Positions 1-8,581 of a DNA stretch of 58,029 nt are shown one piece after another. The notes under the pieces are model-generated. The model was given only the letters and a program-made list of their open reading frames with translations. It was not told where the DNA came from and made no database searches. This DNA is from Pseudomonadota bacterium (GTDB taxonomy: Bacteria > Myxococcota_A > Polyangia > Fen-1088): contig JADGRC010000110.1 in the NCBI GenBank assembly GCA_017881245.1, positions 1 to 58,029 on the forward strand, read 5' to 3'. Numbering within the stretch: the first letter of the stretch is position 1; every line of letters begins with the position of its first letter. A program made the translations under genes and the position numbers.

Positions 1-49
1 CGCGCCGACACCTGGACGGCGGCTATCGCAAACCAATATGCGCGACAAC

Positions 50-610
50 CTATGCGCGACGATCGGCGCGCCAATCGGAGAGCTGCGTCAGGGAGTTTCC
101 CGTGTGATGCAAGACGCTGCGGTTGACTCTCACGTAGTTCCACACCCAGGGCGCGATCGTGAAGGTTTGCCCTGTCCACGGGTCTTCCGATGCACCAGTG
201 CGGCTGATGACTCCGGCCTTCTGCAGCGCGGCAGTCGCGCCACTTCGGCTATCCAAAACCAACACCCGCGTTTGGCGCGAAATGTATTGGTTCAGAATGT
301 TCTTTTCCGATCGCGTCAGAGCTTGCAAGCGCTTCTTGCCCTTGCGGATGTTCGACGAACCTTTCAGATGGCGCATTGTGACGCGAGCAGTCCAGGGCAG
401 CACGTAAGTGACAAGCAATGTGGTCGTGGACACCAGACAGCAAAGGCCAATGATTTCACGATACGCCGTGACGAGCCCATCGAGGCCAAACCGCGGGAGC
501 AGCCTGGGGAGGCCGAAAAGCAAAGCCCCCGAGGCGATGGCGATGGTGCCTGCCGCCGAGGCCACCACCAACCGCGCACCAAATAGAAACGTACGGGTGT
601 GTTTGGTCAT
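50..610 (-). CDS. SieB-like membrane protein (superinfection exclusion B family), tentative
   Basis: Protein of 186 residues. Two hydrophobic segments (about 9-36 and 50-72) are followed by a soluble C-terminal region with a leucine-rich stretch around LTRSEKNILNQYIS (about 98-111) and a hydrophobic/aromatic end (IAPWVWNYVR). This layout of an N-terminal transmembrane pair followed by a short cytosolic domain with an EK.IL..Y signature resembles phage superinfection exclusion protein B and its chromosomal relatives. Those act at the inner membrane against incoming phage. The start ATG is preceded by GAGGG about six bases upstream. The gene lies head to head with the HTTM gene. The family call rests on remembered pattern similarity only; an unrelated two-helix membrane protein is the main alternative. 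Nothing else phage-related was seen beside it. Confidence 0.5.
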   Translation of the reverse strand: MTKHTRTFLFGARLVVASAAGTIAIASGALLFGLPRLLPRFGLDGLVTAYREIIGLCCLVSTTTLLVTYVLPWTARVTMRHLKGSSNIRKGKKRLQALTRSEKNILNQYISRQTRVLVLDSRSGATAALQKAGVISRTGASEDPWTGQTFTIAPWVWNYVRVNRSVLHHTGNSLTQLSDWRADRRA

Positions 611-707
611 GCGACCCTCGCTGCGTTGTTACGGCTGGTAGGTGCGCGGCGTACGGGTATTTCGTCTTGAAATCGTACCGGTCGGGGCCATCATCGGGTC
701 GTTTCGC

Positions 708-2351
708 ATGATGGGGTCCGCCAAAGCGCTCGATCGGATCTGGTGGCGGCGCTTGGTCCGGGTTTACTTGACCTTGGACGACCGAAGCCTCGGTGCGGGT
801 CGCATCGCGCTCGGGCTCTGCTTGCTCCTGGATCTCGCCAAACGAGTGCCGGGGCTTTCCACTTGGTACACGAACGAAGGTCTTCTGCCCAATCACACCC
901 TTCTGTGGCAGCCCACGTATGACCATGCGCTCTCACTTTTTTACATGGCGTCGTACGGTTATGAAGTCGCGGTCGGGTTTGTTTTGTGCGGGGCCGCCTA
1001 CCTCATGTTGCTACTCGGATGGCGCACACGGCTGGCGCAGATCCTGAGCCTGGTGGCCGTGCTGAGCCTGCATGGGCGGGTCTTGTTCGTGCAAAACGGT
1101 GGCAACGTGGTCTTGAGCGAGATTTGCCTCTGGACGTGTTTTCTGCCCGTGGGCCGTCGATTCTCGTTGGATGCCCGGCGCGCACGGCGACACACCGAGC
1201 GTGGCCCGCTCACGCCGAGGACGGACCACGACGTGAAATCGATCGCGTGTCTCGCCATTCTGTTGCAGCTGGCCGTGATCTACTTCTTCAACGGCGTTCA
1301 GAAGGACGGACAGTCGTGGAAGGACGGCTCCGCGGTTCACTACGTCCTTCAAGCGGAGGGCCAGGTGACTTGGATAAGTCTGTGGCTTCGACCGCACCTG
1401 ACTTTTGCCATGTCACATCTCCTCACGCGCACCACCCAATTCGTCGAACTTGCCGCGCCGGTTCTGATCTTTTTGCCGTTCGGGACTCCGATCGCGCGAC
1501 TGATCGTGATCGCGATGTTGTTCGGCTTGCACGCCAGTCTTGCGGTGTTTCTGAATCTGGGCGTCTTTTCACCCGCGATGATCGCGTTTCTCCCCAATTT
1601 GCTGCCGGGCGCGTTTTGGGATTGGGCATGCGAATCGTCCCTTGCGGGCGCTATCGAACGAACCGCCGCGCGTGCATTCGCCGCCGCGCGGGCGTTCGAT
1701 CGATTGGCCCTACCCATCGCCGCCTGCGGGCGGCTTGTGCGGCAGCACCTGGTCCTGCCCCCGTCGGCGGCCATCCCGGTTTCCCCGTTCACGCCAACCC
1801 GAGCGCGCCCCTACCGTGCTCGCCTGCGAGAAATGGCGGTCCTGACACTTATCCTCATCGCCGGAACCCAAGTCGGAGTTGAAAACCCCGCGATGCCGGC
1901 CGCATTTCGGTCGGTTCAACCACATTGGGCGCACGTCATCGTCAATGAACTGCAGCTGCTTCAAGGCTGGAGCATGTTCGGCCCGGAGCCGCCGGCTGGC
2001 GATCGCACGATCGTGGTGGACGCCCTGACCGCGGACGGGCGGCGTGTGGATCCCTTGAACGAGGCAGCCCGTGGCCGAGACAAGCCCCGATTTTCCGAAG
2101 CCACGATCCCCGACGGGCTCGGATACAACGTATTTTTCGGGACGTACGTCGATCGAATCTCGGAGGTCCCGGTCTATCACCAGGCGCTCCTGGAATGGAT
2201 CCTGCGCTATCCCGACCGAACCGGTCGACGCCAGGACGCGCTGACTTCCTTTACGGTGTCGTTGGTGGAGAACGACAGCCCCCCTCCTGGCAAGTTGGTC
2301 GTCACCAATCCGCGCGCCAGGGTTCTATTCACGTATCCGAGCGACCGTTGA
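708..2351 (+). CDS. HTTM domain membrane protein (vitamin K-dependent gamma-carboxylase-like)
   Basis: About 547 residues from the first of two adjacent ATGs. The opening segment (WWRRLVRVYLTLDDRSLGAGRIALG) and the block around HGRVLFVQNGGNVVLSE, then CFLPVGRRFSLDA, are the hallmark of HTTM proteins, bacterial multispanning homologues of gamma-glutamyl carboxylase. Seven or more hydrophobic helices are visible, followed by a soluble C-terminal part of about 150 residues after a last helix (VLTLILIAGTQVG). The substrate in bacteria is unknown and no carboxylation target is visible nearby. A GTG at 642 would add 22 residues, but the family normally begins close to the WWRR segment. The 3' end overlaps the convergent gene ending at 2325 by 27 bases. 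Membrane family is confident; activity is not. Confidence 0.85.
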   Translation: MMGSAKALDRIWWRRLVRVYLTLDDRSLGAGRIALGLCLLLDLAKRVPGLSTWYTNEGLLPNHTLLWQPTYDHALSLFYMASYGYEVAVGFVLCGAAYLMLLLGWRTRLAQILSLVAVLSLHGRVLFVQNGGNVVLSEICLWTCFLPVGRRFSLDARRARRHTERGPLTPRTDHDVKSIACLAILLQLAVIYFFNGVQKDGQSWKDGSAVHYVLQAEGQVTWISLWLRPHLTFAMSHLLTRTTQFVELAAPVLIFLPFGTPIARLIVIAMLFGLHASLAVFLNLGVFSPAMIAFLPNLLPGAFWDWACESSLAGAIERTAARAFAAARAFDRLALPIAACGRLVRQHLVLPPSAAIPVSPFTPTRARPYRARLREMAVLTLILIAGTQVGVENPAMPAAFRSVQPHWAHVIVNELQLLQGWSMFGPEPPAGDRTIVVDALTADGRRVDPLNEAARGRDKPRFSEATIPDGLGYNVFFGTYVDRISEVPVYHQALLEWILRYPDRTGRRQDALTSFTVSLVENDSPPPGKLVVTNPRARVLFTYPSDR

Positions 2352-2735
2352 GGCAGGGGCCCCCGTGCTCGGCAAAAGCGCTATCAGGCTCTCGGTGCGC
2401 TCGCGGACATCGCGGAGATCCGGCCACGGCCGGGCGGACTCACGCGTGAGCTGGTCCAGGAGCTCGCCGACGGTTTCTCGGTTGCGCCCGCTCAGCAATG
2501 GACCCGATTCCCGGAGGCGAGTCCGGATGAACGCAAGAATCTTTCCTATGGAGTGACGCTGGCCCGCCGCGGTTAGTGTTTCCAGGCCCGAAAGCATTTC
2601 GCGAATGACTTCGAATTGCGGCATGACCAAGTCTCGATCTCCTCCTGCGGCCCAACCCTCGTGTTCCCGAAAAGCCGCCACGACGCCGGCGGCGGGACCT
2701 GCGAAGGCGTCGGGCAAGATCATCGGTGTGCGCAT
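2325..2735 (-). CDS. Hypothetical protein of about 136 residues
   Basis: Not recognised as a named family. The ATG at 2735 is chosen because GAGGAG lies six bases upstream; the reading frame is open further upstream, but that extension is arginine-rich and looks non-coding. The protein appears soluble and mostly helical. It has an acidic/leucine pattern (VIREMLSGLETLTAAG, GELLDQLTRESARPW) and no signal peptide or cysteines. It ends inside the 3' end of the HTTM gene on the opposite strand. Its neighbour in the other direction is a hemerythrin gene transcribed away from it, so it may belong to the same stress block, but nothing in the sequence shows its role. Confidence 0.6.
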   Translation of the reverse strand: MRTPMILPDAFAGPAAGVVAAFREHEGWAAGGDRDLVMPQFEVIREMLSGLETLTAAGQRHSIGKILAFIRTRLRESGPLLSGRNRETVGELLDQLTRESARPWPDLRDVRERTESLIALLPSTGAPASTVARIRE

Positions 2736-3034
2736 CGGCTTCTCCTCGATCCGGTCAGGGCATGACTCCCTGCACGATCCAGACCGCCTTCGATCGCGAC
2801 CGCGGCGGCGCGACTTGCCCACGTTGATCGCCCACGTTGACGGACCCTGCGGCCCGATGGGAGGACACCGGCTGGGATCCGGCGCCGCGTGCTATTTCAG
2901 AACGCGCGTTTTTTTGCGCACTTATTACGTCGTGCCCCGGCTTGTCCGAAAGCGATGCGCGCTTGGCCAAGCGAAAAAAAGGGTCTTCAAGCGTGCCCGC
3001 GACAGGTCAAGGTCAGAATACCCGTTATCGCCGA

Positions 3035-3050
3035 TGGCACTGCCGTTGCT
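3035..3050 (+). promoter_or_regulatory. Sigma54 (-24/-12) promoter of the first hemerythrin gene
   Basis: TGGCACT-GCCG-TTGCT matches the sigma54 consensus TGGCACG-N4-TTGCW at 11 of 12 defined positions, with exact GG-N10-GC spacing. Predicted transcription start is near 3062, about 60 bases before the hemerythrin ATG. Confidence 0.65.
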
Positions 3051-3121
3051 ACGTCTCGGAATGCGCCCAGGGATTGATGGCATTCCACCCGCTCACCAAA
3101 TCCGGGACAGGACGGCCAAGG

Positions 3122-3646
3122 ATGAAAGAAAGCGAGGCTGCCGTGACTGGACTCGGTTGGTCTGCCCCCATCGAACCTGTTGACGCTGGAACCGCGCGGC
3201 GAGGCATCCTGTGGCAGCACGCGCAGATCCGGGCCTTTTTGGAGAAGGCACGAGCGGTGGCGGACTTGGCTCTTGATGGCAAAGTCAGTCCGGCGGACGC
3301 CGTGGCATCCGCGATCGGCGATCTGCGCTCGATGATGGAGGTTCACCTGACCTTCGAAGAGAAGGTCCTCATCCCGCTGTTCAACGTTGATTTCCCCATC
3401 GGACCTCGGCGTGTCGCGCTGTTGCTCGATGAGCACAAACGACAGCGGGGCGTGCTCGCGGACCTTCACCTCGAAGCCCGCAGCTATCCACTCCTGCCAA
3501 CCCTTGCGGCCAAGCTGGCGTTCTTGACGTCCTGGCTGCTCACGGAAATGCTGGAAGAAGAGCGCTCAATGAAAAAGATGAAAGACGATGACGCCAGCGA
3601 GAAGGCTGACGGAGCGTCTGGAGGCGGTCATGGCTTGGAAGAGTGA
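3122..3646 (+). CDS. Hemerythrin-like HHE domain protein
   Basis: 174 residues from the ATG at 3122. The four-helix metal-binding pattern is visible: LWQHAQIR in helix A, MEVHLTFEEKVLIPL in helix B, LLDEHKRQR in helix C and an acidic helix D (LLTEMLEEERSM). Such cytosolic di-iron proteins bind or sense oxygen or nitric oxide, or store oxygen. The frame is open upstream to 2837, but that part is basic and contains the sigma54-like promoter, so a start before 3061 is unlikely; MAFHPL at 3077 remains possible. The stop overlaps the convergent cytochrome c'-like gene by 19 bases. A second hemerythrin lies at 45760, also behind a -24/-12 sequence, suggesting the two are co-regulated. Confidence 0.8.
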   Translation: MKESEAAVTGLGWSAPIEPVDAGTARRGILWQHAQIRAFLEKARAVADLALDGKVSPADAVASAIGDLRSMMEVHLTFEEKVLIPLFNVDFPIGPRRVALLLDEHKRQRGVLADLHLEARSYPLLPTLAAKLAFLTSWLLTEMLEEERSMKKMKDDDASEKADGASGGGHGLEE

Positions 3647-4206
3647 TCGATGCCTGTCTTCGCCGGCGCCTCGGGCCGGAAATCCCCGTGAAGGTACGAG
3701 CTGTGGCAGGCGACACACGTCCGAGTGACGGTCGCAAAGGCGTCAGCCAAGGCTTTGTCATCACCTCCCGCGACGGCAGCTACTGCGAGTTGCTGGGCGG
3801 CAACACGCAGTGCGTCCTGCTCCCTGCCGAACTCGCGCGGCAGCGGAAGTGGTTTGTCAGACTTCGCGCCATTTACCGTTGACGCAACGAGTTCCTCGTC
3901 GGCGATATTCCGGGCGAGCGCTTGAATCCCCGGTCGATCGAGTAGAACCACGGCTCGGACCAAGTTCGACATCGTGTTGCCGTGACGGCCCATTCGCGCC
4001 TTCAGGTCTCTCATCGTCTCGGACGCGATATGGTCGGGCGGCGGCAGATGCCGTGCCGGCGCCTCGGCGGCATCGGCGAATCGCGCACAGGCCGCCCCGG
4101 TCAAGGCAAGAACAACGAGGAGTCCGCGCTCGATGCGCCCCCCGGTTCCAAGGCCGACTCGCAAGCCCACCGATGCCGTTTGGTCAGTTGTTCTCATGAT
4201 GTGCAA
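3628..4206 (-). CDS. Exported cytochrome c'-like monoheme protein
   Basis: 192 residues with an N-terminal hydrophobic stretch (GLLVVLALTGAACARFADA, about 28-46) that looks like an export signal. Near the C terminus the heme-attachment motif CVACHSSY fits the cytochrome c' arrangement, where heme is bound at the last helix of a four-helix bundle. An early segment, MRDLKARMGRHGNTMSNLVRAV, fits helix 1, where cytochrome c' proteins place the distal face. Members bind NO or act in periplasmic electron transfer. It lies last in a minus-strand run with the DUF2267 and glycine-zipper genes (gaps of about 80-110 bases) and overlaps the hemerythrin gene tail to tail. A generic CytC-like fold is the alternative. 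Confidence 0.75.
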   Translation of the reverse strand: MHIMRTTDQTASVGLRVGLGTGGRIERGLLVVLALTGAACARFADAAEAPARHLPPPDHIASETMRDLKARMGRHGNTMSNLVRAVVLLDRPGIQALARNIADEELVASTVNGAKSDKPLPLPREFGREQDALRVAAQQLAVAAVAGGDDKALADAFATVTRTCVACHSSYLHGDFRPEAPAKTGIDHSSKP

Positions 4207-4314
4207 CGTCCTGTTTTTTGCCGCCGCAAGACCTTCGCAAAGTCGACCCGCTTGTGCAACACGTGCGAACGACGCCGAGGCGACGCCGGCCCTCGAGCTT
4301 GGGTCACGGACAGA

Positions 4315-4770
4315 TCAGCGACCGGAAGCGGGGCGCTCGCCCCTAGCCCACCCGCCTTCAAGAACGTCGGCCAAGTCCTTGGGAAGGCTCATGACCACGT
4401 CCGTGATCTCGCCTGGGCTGATGTGACGGGAGAGCACGCGAAACAAAGCCGTCACGATATCGGAGGCAGGCACATCTTCTCGCGGCGCTAAGTACGTGCG
4501 CACGAGAGCCAGAAACTCGGCCTCGTGCCGGATCCTCAGAGGTTTTCCGCTCGGATGCCATCCTTCGAAGAACATCCCCCGTATCAAGAGCGGCATCTGG
4601 GCGGCAAGCTGAGCCGCCTCATCAATGGACAAACGATCGCGAAGCGCCTGCAAGCCCGCTCGAAGCGCATGTAATGCTTTTTGTGGATCGGATGTTCCGA
4701 TCTCCGTCATCATGTCTTCCACCCAAGCGAGGGCCTGCTGGTTGATTTTTTCGAACAAATGAACCTTCAT
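4315..4770 (-). CDS. DUF2267 domain protein
   Basis: 151 residues. The start ATG (MKVHLFEK) is preceded by AAGGGAGGGG, a strong ribosome binding site, whereas the upstream in-frame ATG has none. The sequence shows the repeated helical layout of DUF2267: ALHALRAGLQALRDRLSIDEAAQLAAQMP, then LIRGMFFEGWHP, then a second related half with ISPGEITDVVMSLPKDLADVL. The family is soluble and found beside universal stress proteins and energy-stress genes in many bacteria; its molecular role is unknown. Here it sits between a glycine-zipper lipoprotein and a cytochrome c'-like gene, all on the minus strand and possibly one transcript. Confidence 0.85.
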   Translation of the reverse strand: MKVHLFEKINQQALAWVEDMMTEIGTSDPQKALHALRAGLQALRDRLSIDEAAQLAAQMPLLIRGMFFEGWHPSGKPLRIRHEAEFLALVRTYLAPREDVPASDIVTALFRVLSRHISPGEITDVVMSLPKDLADVLEGGWARGERPASGR

Positions 4771-4851
4771 CGCCCCTCCCTTTCCATCTTCCACCTTCCA
4801 ATTTCCATCTTGCCTCGTCTTGTCGTGCATGTTTCGCGCGCCATTTCGGGA

Positions 4852-5301
4852 CTACAGGCGCGCGAGGCCCTGAGGGGTCAGCTGAACCGCCTCCCCGGGC
4901 CCGAATGGGGCGTAACCGCCATAAACGAACATCCCGTATGTGCCATCGTCGAACCTGACAAGGATCTGGTACGTTCTGCTCTCGGCCGTTCCCTGACTGG
5001 CGGCGGCACCGACCGCGGCTCCCCCGGCGGCGCCAACTAGCGCGCCCGGCCCACGACCTCCGAAGAGGAATCCGCCGATCAACGCCCCCGCCAATGCTCC
5101 GCCGAGCGGATTACCCTGTTGGTGGCGCACGATCTCACGTACGGACTCAACACGACCCCGGCGAGACCAATACCCGGGCGCTGATTCGTCGGCCCAGGTC
5201 GTTGACGTCGTGCTCGTGGTCGCGCACGCGGGCGCGAATGTCATCAGCACCGTGATCACGGTGACGCGCAACGTATTCGTGGTCCTTCGCGCCGCGCTCA
5301 T
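4852..5301 (-). CDS. Glycine-zipper outer-membrane lipoprotein (SlyB/17-kDa antigen-like)
   Basis: 149 residues from MSAARRTTNT. A hydrophobic signal (VTVITVLMTFAPAC) ends in a cysteine suitable for lipidation. The middle holds two glycine-zipper helices (NPLGGALAGALIGGFLFGG and GALVGAAGGAAVGAAA), and the C-terminal beta region (YQILVRFDDGTYGMFVYGG) matches the outer-membrane SlyB/Pcp type. Such proteins sit in the outer membrane and help envelope integrity. GGAGG lies nine bases before the ATG, which favours this start over upstream in-frame ones. It is divergent from the glucan phosphorylase; both have -24/-12-like sequences in the shared gap. Probably first gene of an operon with DUF2267 and the cytochrome. 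Confidence 0.85.
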   Translation of the reverse strand: MSAARRTTNTLRVTVITVLMTFAPACATTSTTSTTWADESAPGYWSRRGRVESVREIVRHQQGNPLGGALAGALIGGFLFGGRGPGALVGAAGGAAVGAAASQGTAESRTYQILVRFDDGTYGMFVYGGYAPFGPGEAVQLTPQGLARL

Positions 5302-5327
5302 CCTCGTTGCCTCCGACACCGAGGTGT

Positions 5328-5343
5328 TGCATCGGCCATGCCG
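5328..5343 (-). promoter_or_regulatory. Candidate sigma54 promoter for the glycine-zipper operon
   Basis: On the minus strand CGGCATG-GCCG-ATGCA has GG-N10-GC spacing and matches most of the -24/-12 consensus. The predicted start of transcription near 5317 leaves a leader of about 15 bases containing the GGAGG before the ATG at 5301. Confidence 0.5.
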
Positions 5344-5357
5344 AAGGCTATTTGCGG

Positions 5358-5373
5358 CGGCACGCATCTGGCC
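5358..5373 (+). promoter_or_regulatory. Weaker sigma54-like promoter for the glucan phosphorylase
   Basis: CGGCACG-CATC-TGGCC has a good -24 half and correct GG-N10-GC spacing but only a partial -12 half. The predicted start near 5384 is compatible with translation from 5399. It overlaps the divergent candidate on the other strand by a few tens of bases. Confidence 0.35.
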
Positions 5374-5398
5374 CACACTTCCCCGGGTGAACCGTCTC

Positions 5399-7912
5399 AT
5401 GATTCCGAACGATCTGCCGGCCGGCATGGAGGCCCTGTACGAAATCGCGCTCGATCTCCGCTGGACGTGGAGTCACGCCGGCGACGAGCTGTGGCGAGCG
5501 CTCGACGCCGAGGCATGGGCCGCCACCGAAAATCCCTGGCTGATCTTGCAAGGGGTTTCGCGCCTCAGATTGGAGCAACTGGCGAGGGACAGCGAGTTCC
5601 GGCGCAAGCTGAGGCACATCCAAGATGAACGACGCGCCCAGTTGGATTGCGCGATATCGGATGCGACGAATCCCGCAATCCCCGTCCGCCCGACGATCGC
5701 CTATTTCAGCATGGAATTCGGGTTCGGCGCCGCGTTGCCTCTTTACGCGGGCGGCCTGGGCGTTCTGGCGGCCGACCACCTCAAGGCCGCCAATGATCTC
5801 GGTCTACCGATCGCGGGCGTTGGCCTCCTCTATCAAGAGGGCTACTTTCGGCAGCTGGTCGATGCGGCAGGTCACCAAGAAGAGCTGTATCCGTTCAACG
5901 ATCCCACCGCGCTGCCGATTCAGCCGCAGATGGCCGTCGGTGGGGGATGGTTGCGCGTGCCGCTCGATTTGCCTGGGCGAACGGTCCATCTGCGGGTCTG
6001 GCGCGCCGCGGTCGGAAGTGCGGTGTTGTTCCTTCTTGACAGCAACGATCCGATGAACAGGCCGCTCGATCGCGGAATCACCGGCAAGCTTTACGACGGC
6101 GGCGACGAGCGACGGTTGCTGCAAGAACTCGTGTTGGGAATCGCGGGATACCGGACCCTGGAAGCGCTGGGGCTCAACATCGGGGTGTGTCATCTCAACG
6201 AGGGACACGCCGCCTTTGCTTTGCTGGAACGCGCGCGTGCTTTCATGCGACGCACGAATCAGCCATTTCAGGTCGCTTTGTGGGCCACGCGCGGGGGCAA
6301 CGTATTTACGACCCATACCCCCGTCGAGGCAGGGTTCGACGCATTCGCGCCGGGCCTCCTGGCGAAGTATTTCCCCGACGAGCGGGGCATCCTGGCGGAG
6401 TTGGGCCTATCCTTGCCAGACCTCCTGGCCTTGGGGCGCCTCGACGCGGACGATGCCGCGGAACCATTCCACCCGACTTATCTGGCAGTGCGTGGCGCGG
6501 CCCGCACCAACGCGGTGAGCGCGCTCCACGGCGAAGTGACCCGGCGATTGTTGCGTCCGCTCTTTCCCAGATGGCCGGAGCACGAGATCCCCGTCACCCA
6601 CATTACGAATGGCGTCCACACCCCGAGCTGGGATTCACGTTGGGCGGACAGGCTTTGGACGCGGGCTTGCGGAAAAGAACGATGGCGCGGGCGGATCGAA
6701 TCGCTGGAACCGGCGGTGCGCACGGTTTCCGACGAGGATATTTGGATCGCGCGCGCCAGCTCCCGCCTCGATCTGGTGAAATACGCGCGCGCCCGTTTCG
6801 AGCTTCAGCTCGCGCAAAGGGGGGTGTCGCCCGAGGTCGTGAGCCACTCGCCGGCGATCCTCGATCCCGACATCTTGACGTTGGGCTTCGCGCGACGATT
6901 CGCGACGTACAAACGCCCGAACCTGCTGCTGGGGCAACCGGACCGCCTGCGACGCCTCCTCACCGATCCCGCGCGGCCCGCCCAGCTCCTCGTCGCCGGA
7001 AAGGCCCATCCCGACGATGAGGCAGGCCAGGCGTTGATTGGCGAATGGGTACGTTTCGCCAGCGGTGCCGCGGTTCGTCCTCGTGTGGTTTACCTCGAGG
7101 ACTACGACATCACGATGGCACAGGAGTTGGTTCGGGGCGTGGACGTCTGGATAAACACGCCACGTAGGCCTTTCGAGGCATGCGGCACGAGCGGGATGAA
7201 GGTGCTCGTCAACGGGGGACTCAACGTGTCGGTCCTCGATGGTTGGTGGGCTGAAGCCTATGCGCCTGACGTCGGATGGGCCATCAGCGACACGCGGGAC
7301 GACACCGGCCCAAACTCGGATGCCGAGGACACGGAAGACCTGTACCGGGTCCTGGAGCAGGAAATCGTCCCCCTGTTCTACGAACGTGATGCGACCGGTA
7401 TCCCGCGTCGGTGGTTGAGTATGGTGCGCGCCAGCCTCTCGCGCCTGGCGCCGCGCTTCAGCGCCAGCCGGATGGTGGCCGAGTACGATGAACGTTTGTA
7501 CAAGCCGGCCGAGGCCGCGCTCGCGCACCGGCTCGACGCCGGTGCCGCGCGGGCCGTCGAGCTCGCCGCCTGGGAGGAACGAGTGCGGCTTCACCTGCCC
7601 CAGGTGCGCTGGGGGCGGGTCGAGATGCGCCTGGAAGCCGGCGACCTGGATGTCGAGGTCGAGATCTACTGGGATGATCTCGACCCCGTCGATGTCGCGG
7701 TGGAGCTGTACGCCGATCCGCTCGCCGATCGACCCGCCGTCCGCGCGCCGATGCGGGAACGACGGCTGCTGCCGGGCACCGCCCACGGTCGCGTCTTTGG
7801 CGTTCGCCTAACCGCCGATCGCCCGCTCGCGGCTTTCACGCCTCGGCTCGTCCCCCGGGAGACCGACCCCGGCATTCAAGGCGAGCTACCGCTCGTTTTG
7901 TGGCATCACTGA
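5399..7912 (+). CDS. glgP: Alpha-glucan (glycogen/maltodextrin) phosphorylase, GT35
   Basis: 837 residues. It releases glucose 1-phosphate from glycogen or maltodextrins in the cytosol using pyridoxal phosphate. The N terminus (AGMEALYEIALDLRWTWSHAGDELW) is the DUF3417 domain found in the shorter alpha-glucan phosphorylase subfamily. The catalytic core includes IAYFSMEFGFG, ADHLKAANDLGLP and NEGHAAF. The cofactor lysine lies in EACGTSGMK around residue 600, followed by NGGLNVSVLDGWWAE. The C-terminal 120 residues are less conserved and partly beta. The frame stays open upstream to 5210, but that stretch encodes the opposite lipoprotein signal; ATG 5399 or GTG 5387 fits the family start. Its end overlaps the convergent YceI gene by seven bases. 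No other glycogen gene is in the window. Confidence 0.93.
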   Translation: MIPNDLPAGMEALYEIALDLRWTWSHAGDELWRALDAEAWAATENPWLILQGVSRLRLEQLARDSEFRRKLRHIQDERRAQLDCAISDATNPAIPVRPTIAYFSMEFGFGAALPLYAGGLGVLAADHLKAANDLGLPIAGVGLLYQEGYFRQLVDAAGHQEELYPFNDPTALPIQPQMAVGGGWLRVPLDLPGRTVHLRVWRAAVGSAVLFLLDSNDPMNRPLDRGITGKLYDGGDERRLLQELVLGIAGYRTLEALGLNIGVCHLNEGHAAFALLERARAFMRRTNQPFQVALWATRGGNVFTTHTPVEAGFDAFAPGLLAKYFPDERGILAELGLSLPDLLALGRLDADDAAEPFHPTYLAVRGAARTNAVSALHGEVTRRLLRPLFPRWPEHEIPVTHITNGVHTPSWDSRWADRLWTRACGKERWRGRIESLEPAVRTVSDEDIWIARASSRLDLVKYARARFELQLAQRGVSPEVVSHSPAILDPDILTLGFARRFATYKRPNLLLGQPDRLRRLLTDPARPAQLLVAGKAHPDDEAGQALIGEWVRFASGAAVRPRVVYLEDYDITMAQELVRGVDVWINTPRRPFEACGTSGMKVLVNGGLNVSVLDGWWAEAYAPDVGWAISDTRDDTGPNSDAEDTEDLYRVLEQEIVPLFYERDATGIPRRWLSMVRASLSRLAPRFSASRMVAEYDERLYKPAEAALAHRLDAGAARAVELAAWEERVRLHLPQVRWGRVEMRLEAGDLDVEVEIYWDDLDPVDVAVELYADPLADRPAVRAPMRERRLLPGTAHGRVFGVRLTADRPLAAFTPRLVPRETDPGIQGELPLVLWHH

Positions 7913-8469
7913 CCGCGCGGCGAGGGTTCAGCCGCGGCGTGATCGCGAGCGGCTTCGATGGCGATCTTAATTTCCACCTTATCGCCAAGGACGATGCCCC
8001 CCGTATCCAGATCCTGGTTCCAGTGCAGGCCAAAATCCTGTCGATTGATCTGCGCGTGGGCGCGAAAGCAAGTGATCGCTCTTCCCGCCTCGCCCGTCTT
8101 GCGTCCCAGATCTTCCATCTCCAGGGTCACTTCGCGGGTGGTGTTCCTGAGCGTCAGATCGCCGCCGACGCGGTATCGATTGCCAGCGACATGGGTGATG
8201 ACCTGGCTGCGAAACAGGATCTGAGGGAATCTGACGACGTTCAAGAACTCCGGCGAACGAATGTGGTCGTCCCGTTCCACCTCGCCGGTATCGATGCTGC
8301 TCGCGTCGAGGACCGCTTCCACCGAAGACAAGGCCGGACGCTCGGGATCGATCCGCAGAACGGCCTGCCATCGTCGTACCTGACCCGAAATCTGAGCCAC
8401 GATGAGGTGCCGGAGCGAGAACGATATTTCCGACCGACCGACATCCACCAACCAAACCTCAGCCGTCAT
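7906..8469 (-). CDS. yceI: YceI family lipid-binding protein, no signal peptide
   Basis: 187 residues with the YceI lipocalin-like pattern: opening VWLVDVGRSEISFSLRHL, middle ASSIDTGEVERDDHIRSPEFLNVVRFPQI, then GDLTLRNTTREVTLEME and a final DFGLHW. These beta-barrels bind isoprenoid or other hydrophobic ligands. Many family members are exported, but this one lacks a signal peptide, so it is probably cytosolic. GAGAGGAACGAG precedes the ATG. It lies 112 bases after a universal stress protein gene on the same strand and could be its second cistron. The 3' end overlaps the phosphorylase stop from the other strand. Confidence 0.92.
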   Translation of the reverse strand: MTAEVWLVDVGRSEISFSLRHLIVAQISGQVRRWQAVLRIDPERPALSSVEAVLDASSIDTGEVERDDHIRSPEFLNVVRFPQILFRSQVITHVAGNRYRVGGDLTLRNTTREVTLEMEDLGRKTGEAGRAITCFRAHAQINRQDFGLHWNQDLDTGGIVLGDKVEIKIAIEAARDHAAAEPSPRGQ

Positions 8470-8581
8470 CTCGTTCCTCTCTTTCTAAGAATCTCGGACG
8501 AATCCGGTTAGCGGACCACCTTGCCGGCTCGGGCGCGGGCTCGGACCCACCTGTTCCCCGGCCATCAGCGTTCGGCCGGCG

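Noticed and set aside
2736-2837. CGGTCTG-GATC-GTGCA before the hypothetical gene at 2735
   Set aside because: Only the GG and GC spacing fits; most -24 positions mismatch.
6635-7786. 383-codon open frame antisense to the glucan phosphorylase
   Set aside because: Arginine/proline-rich shadow of a conserved GC-rich gene; no domain.
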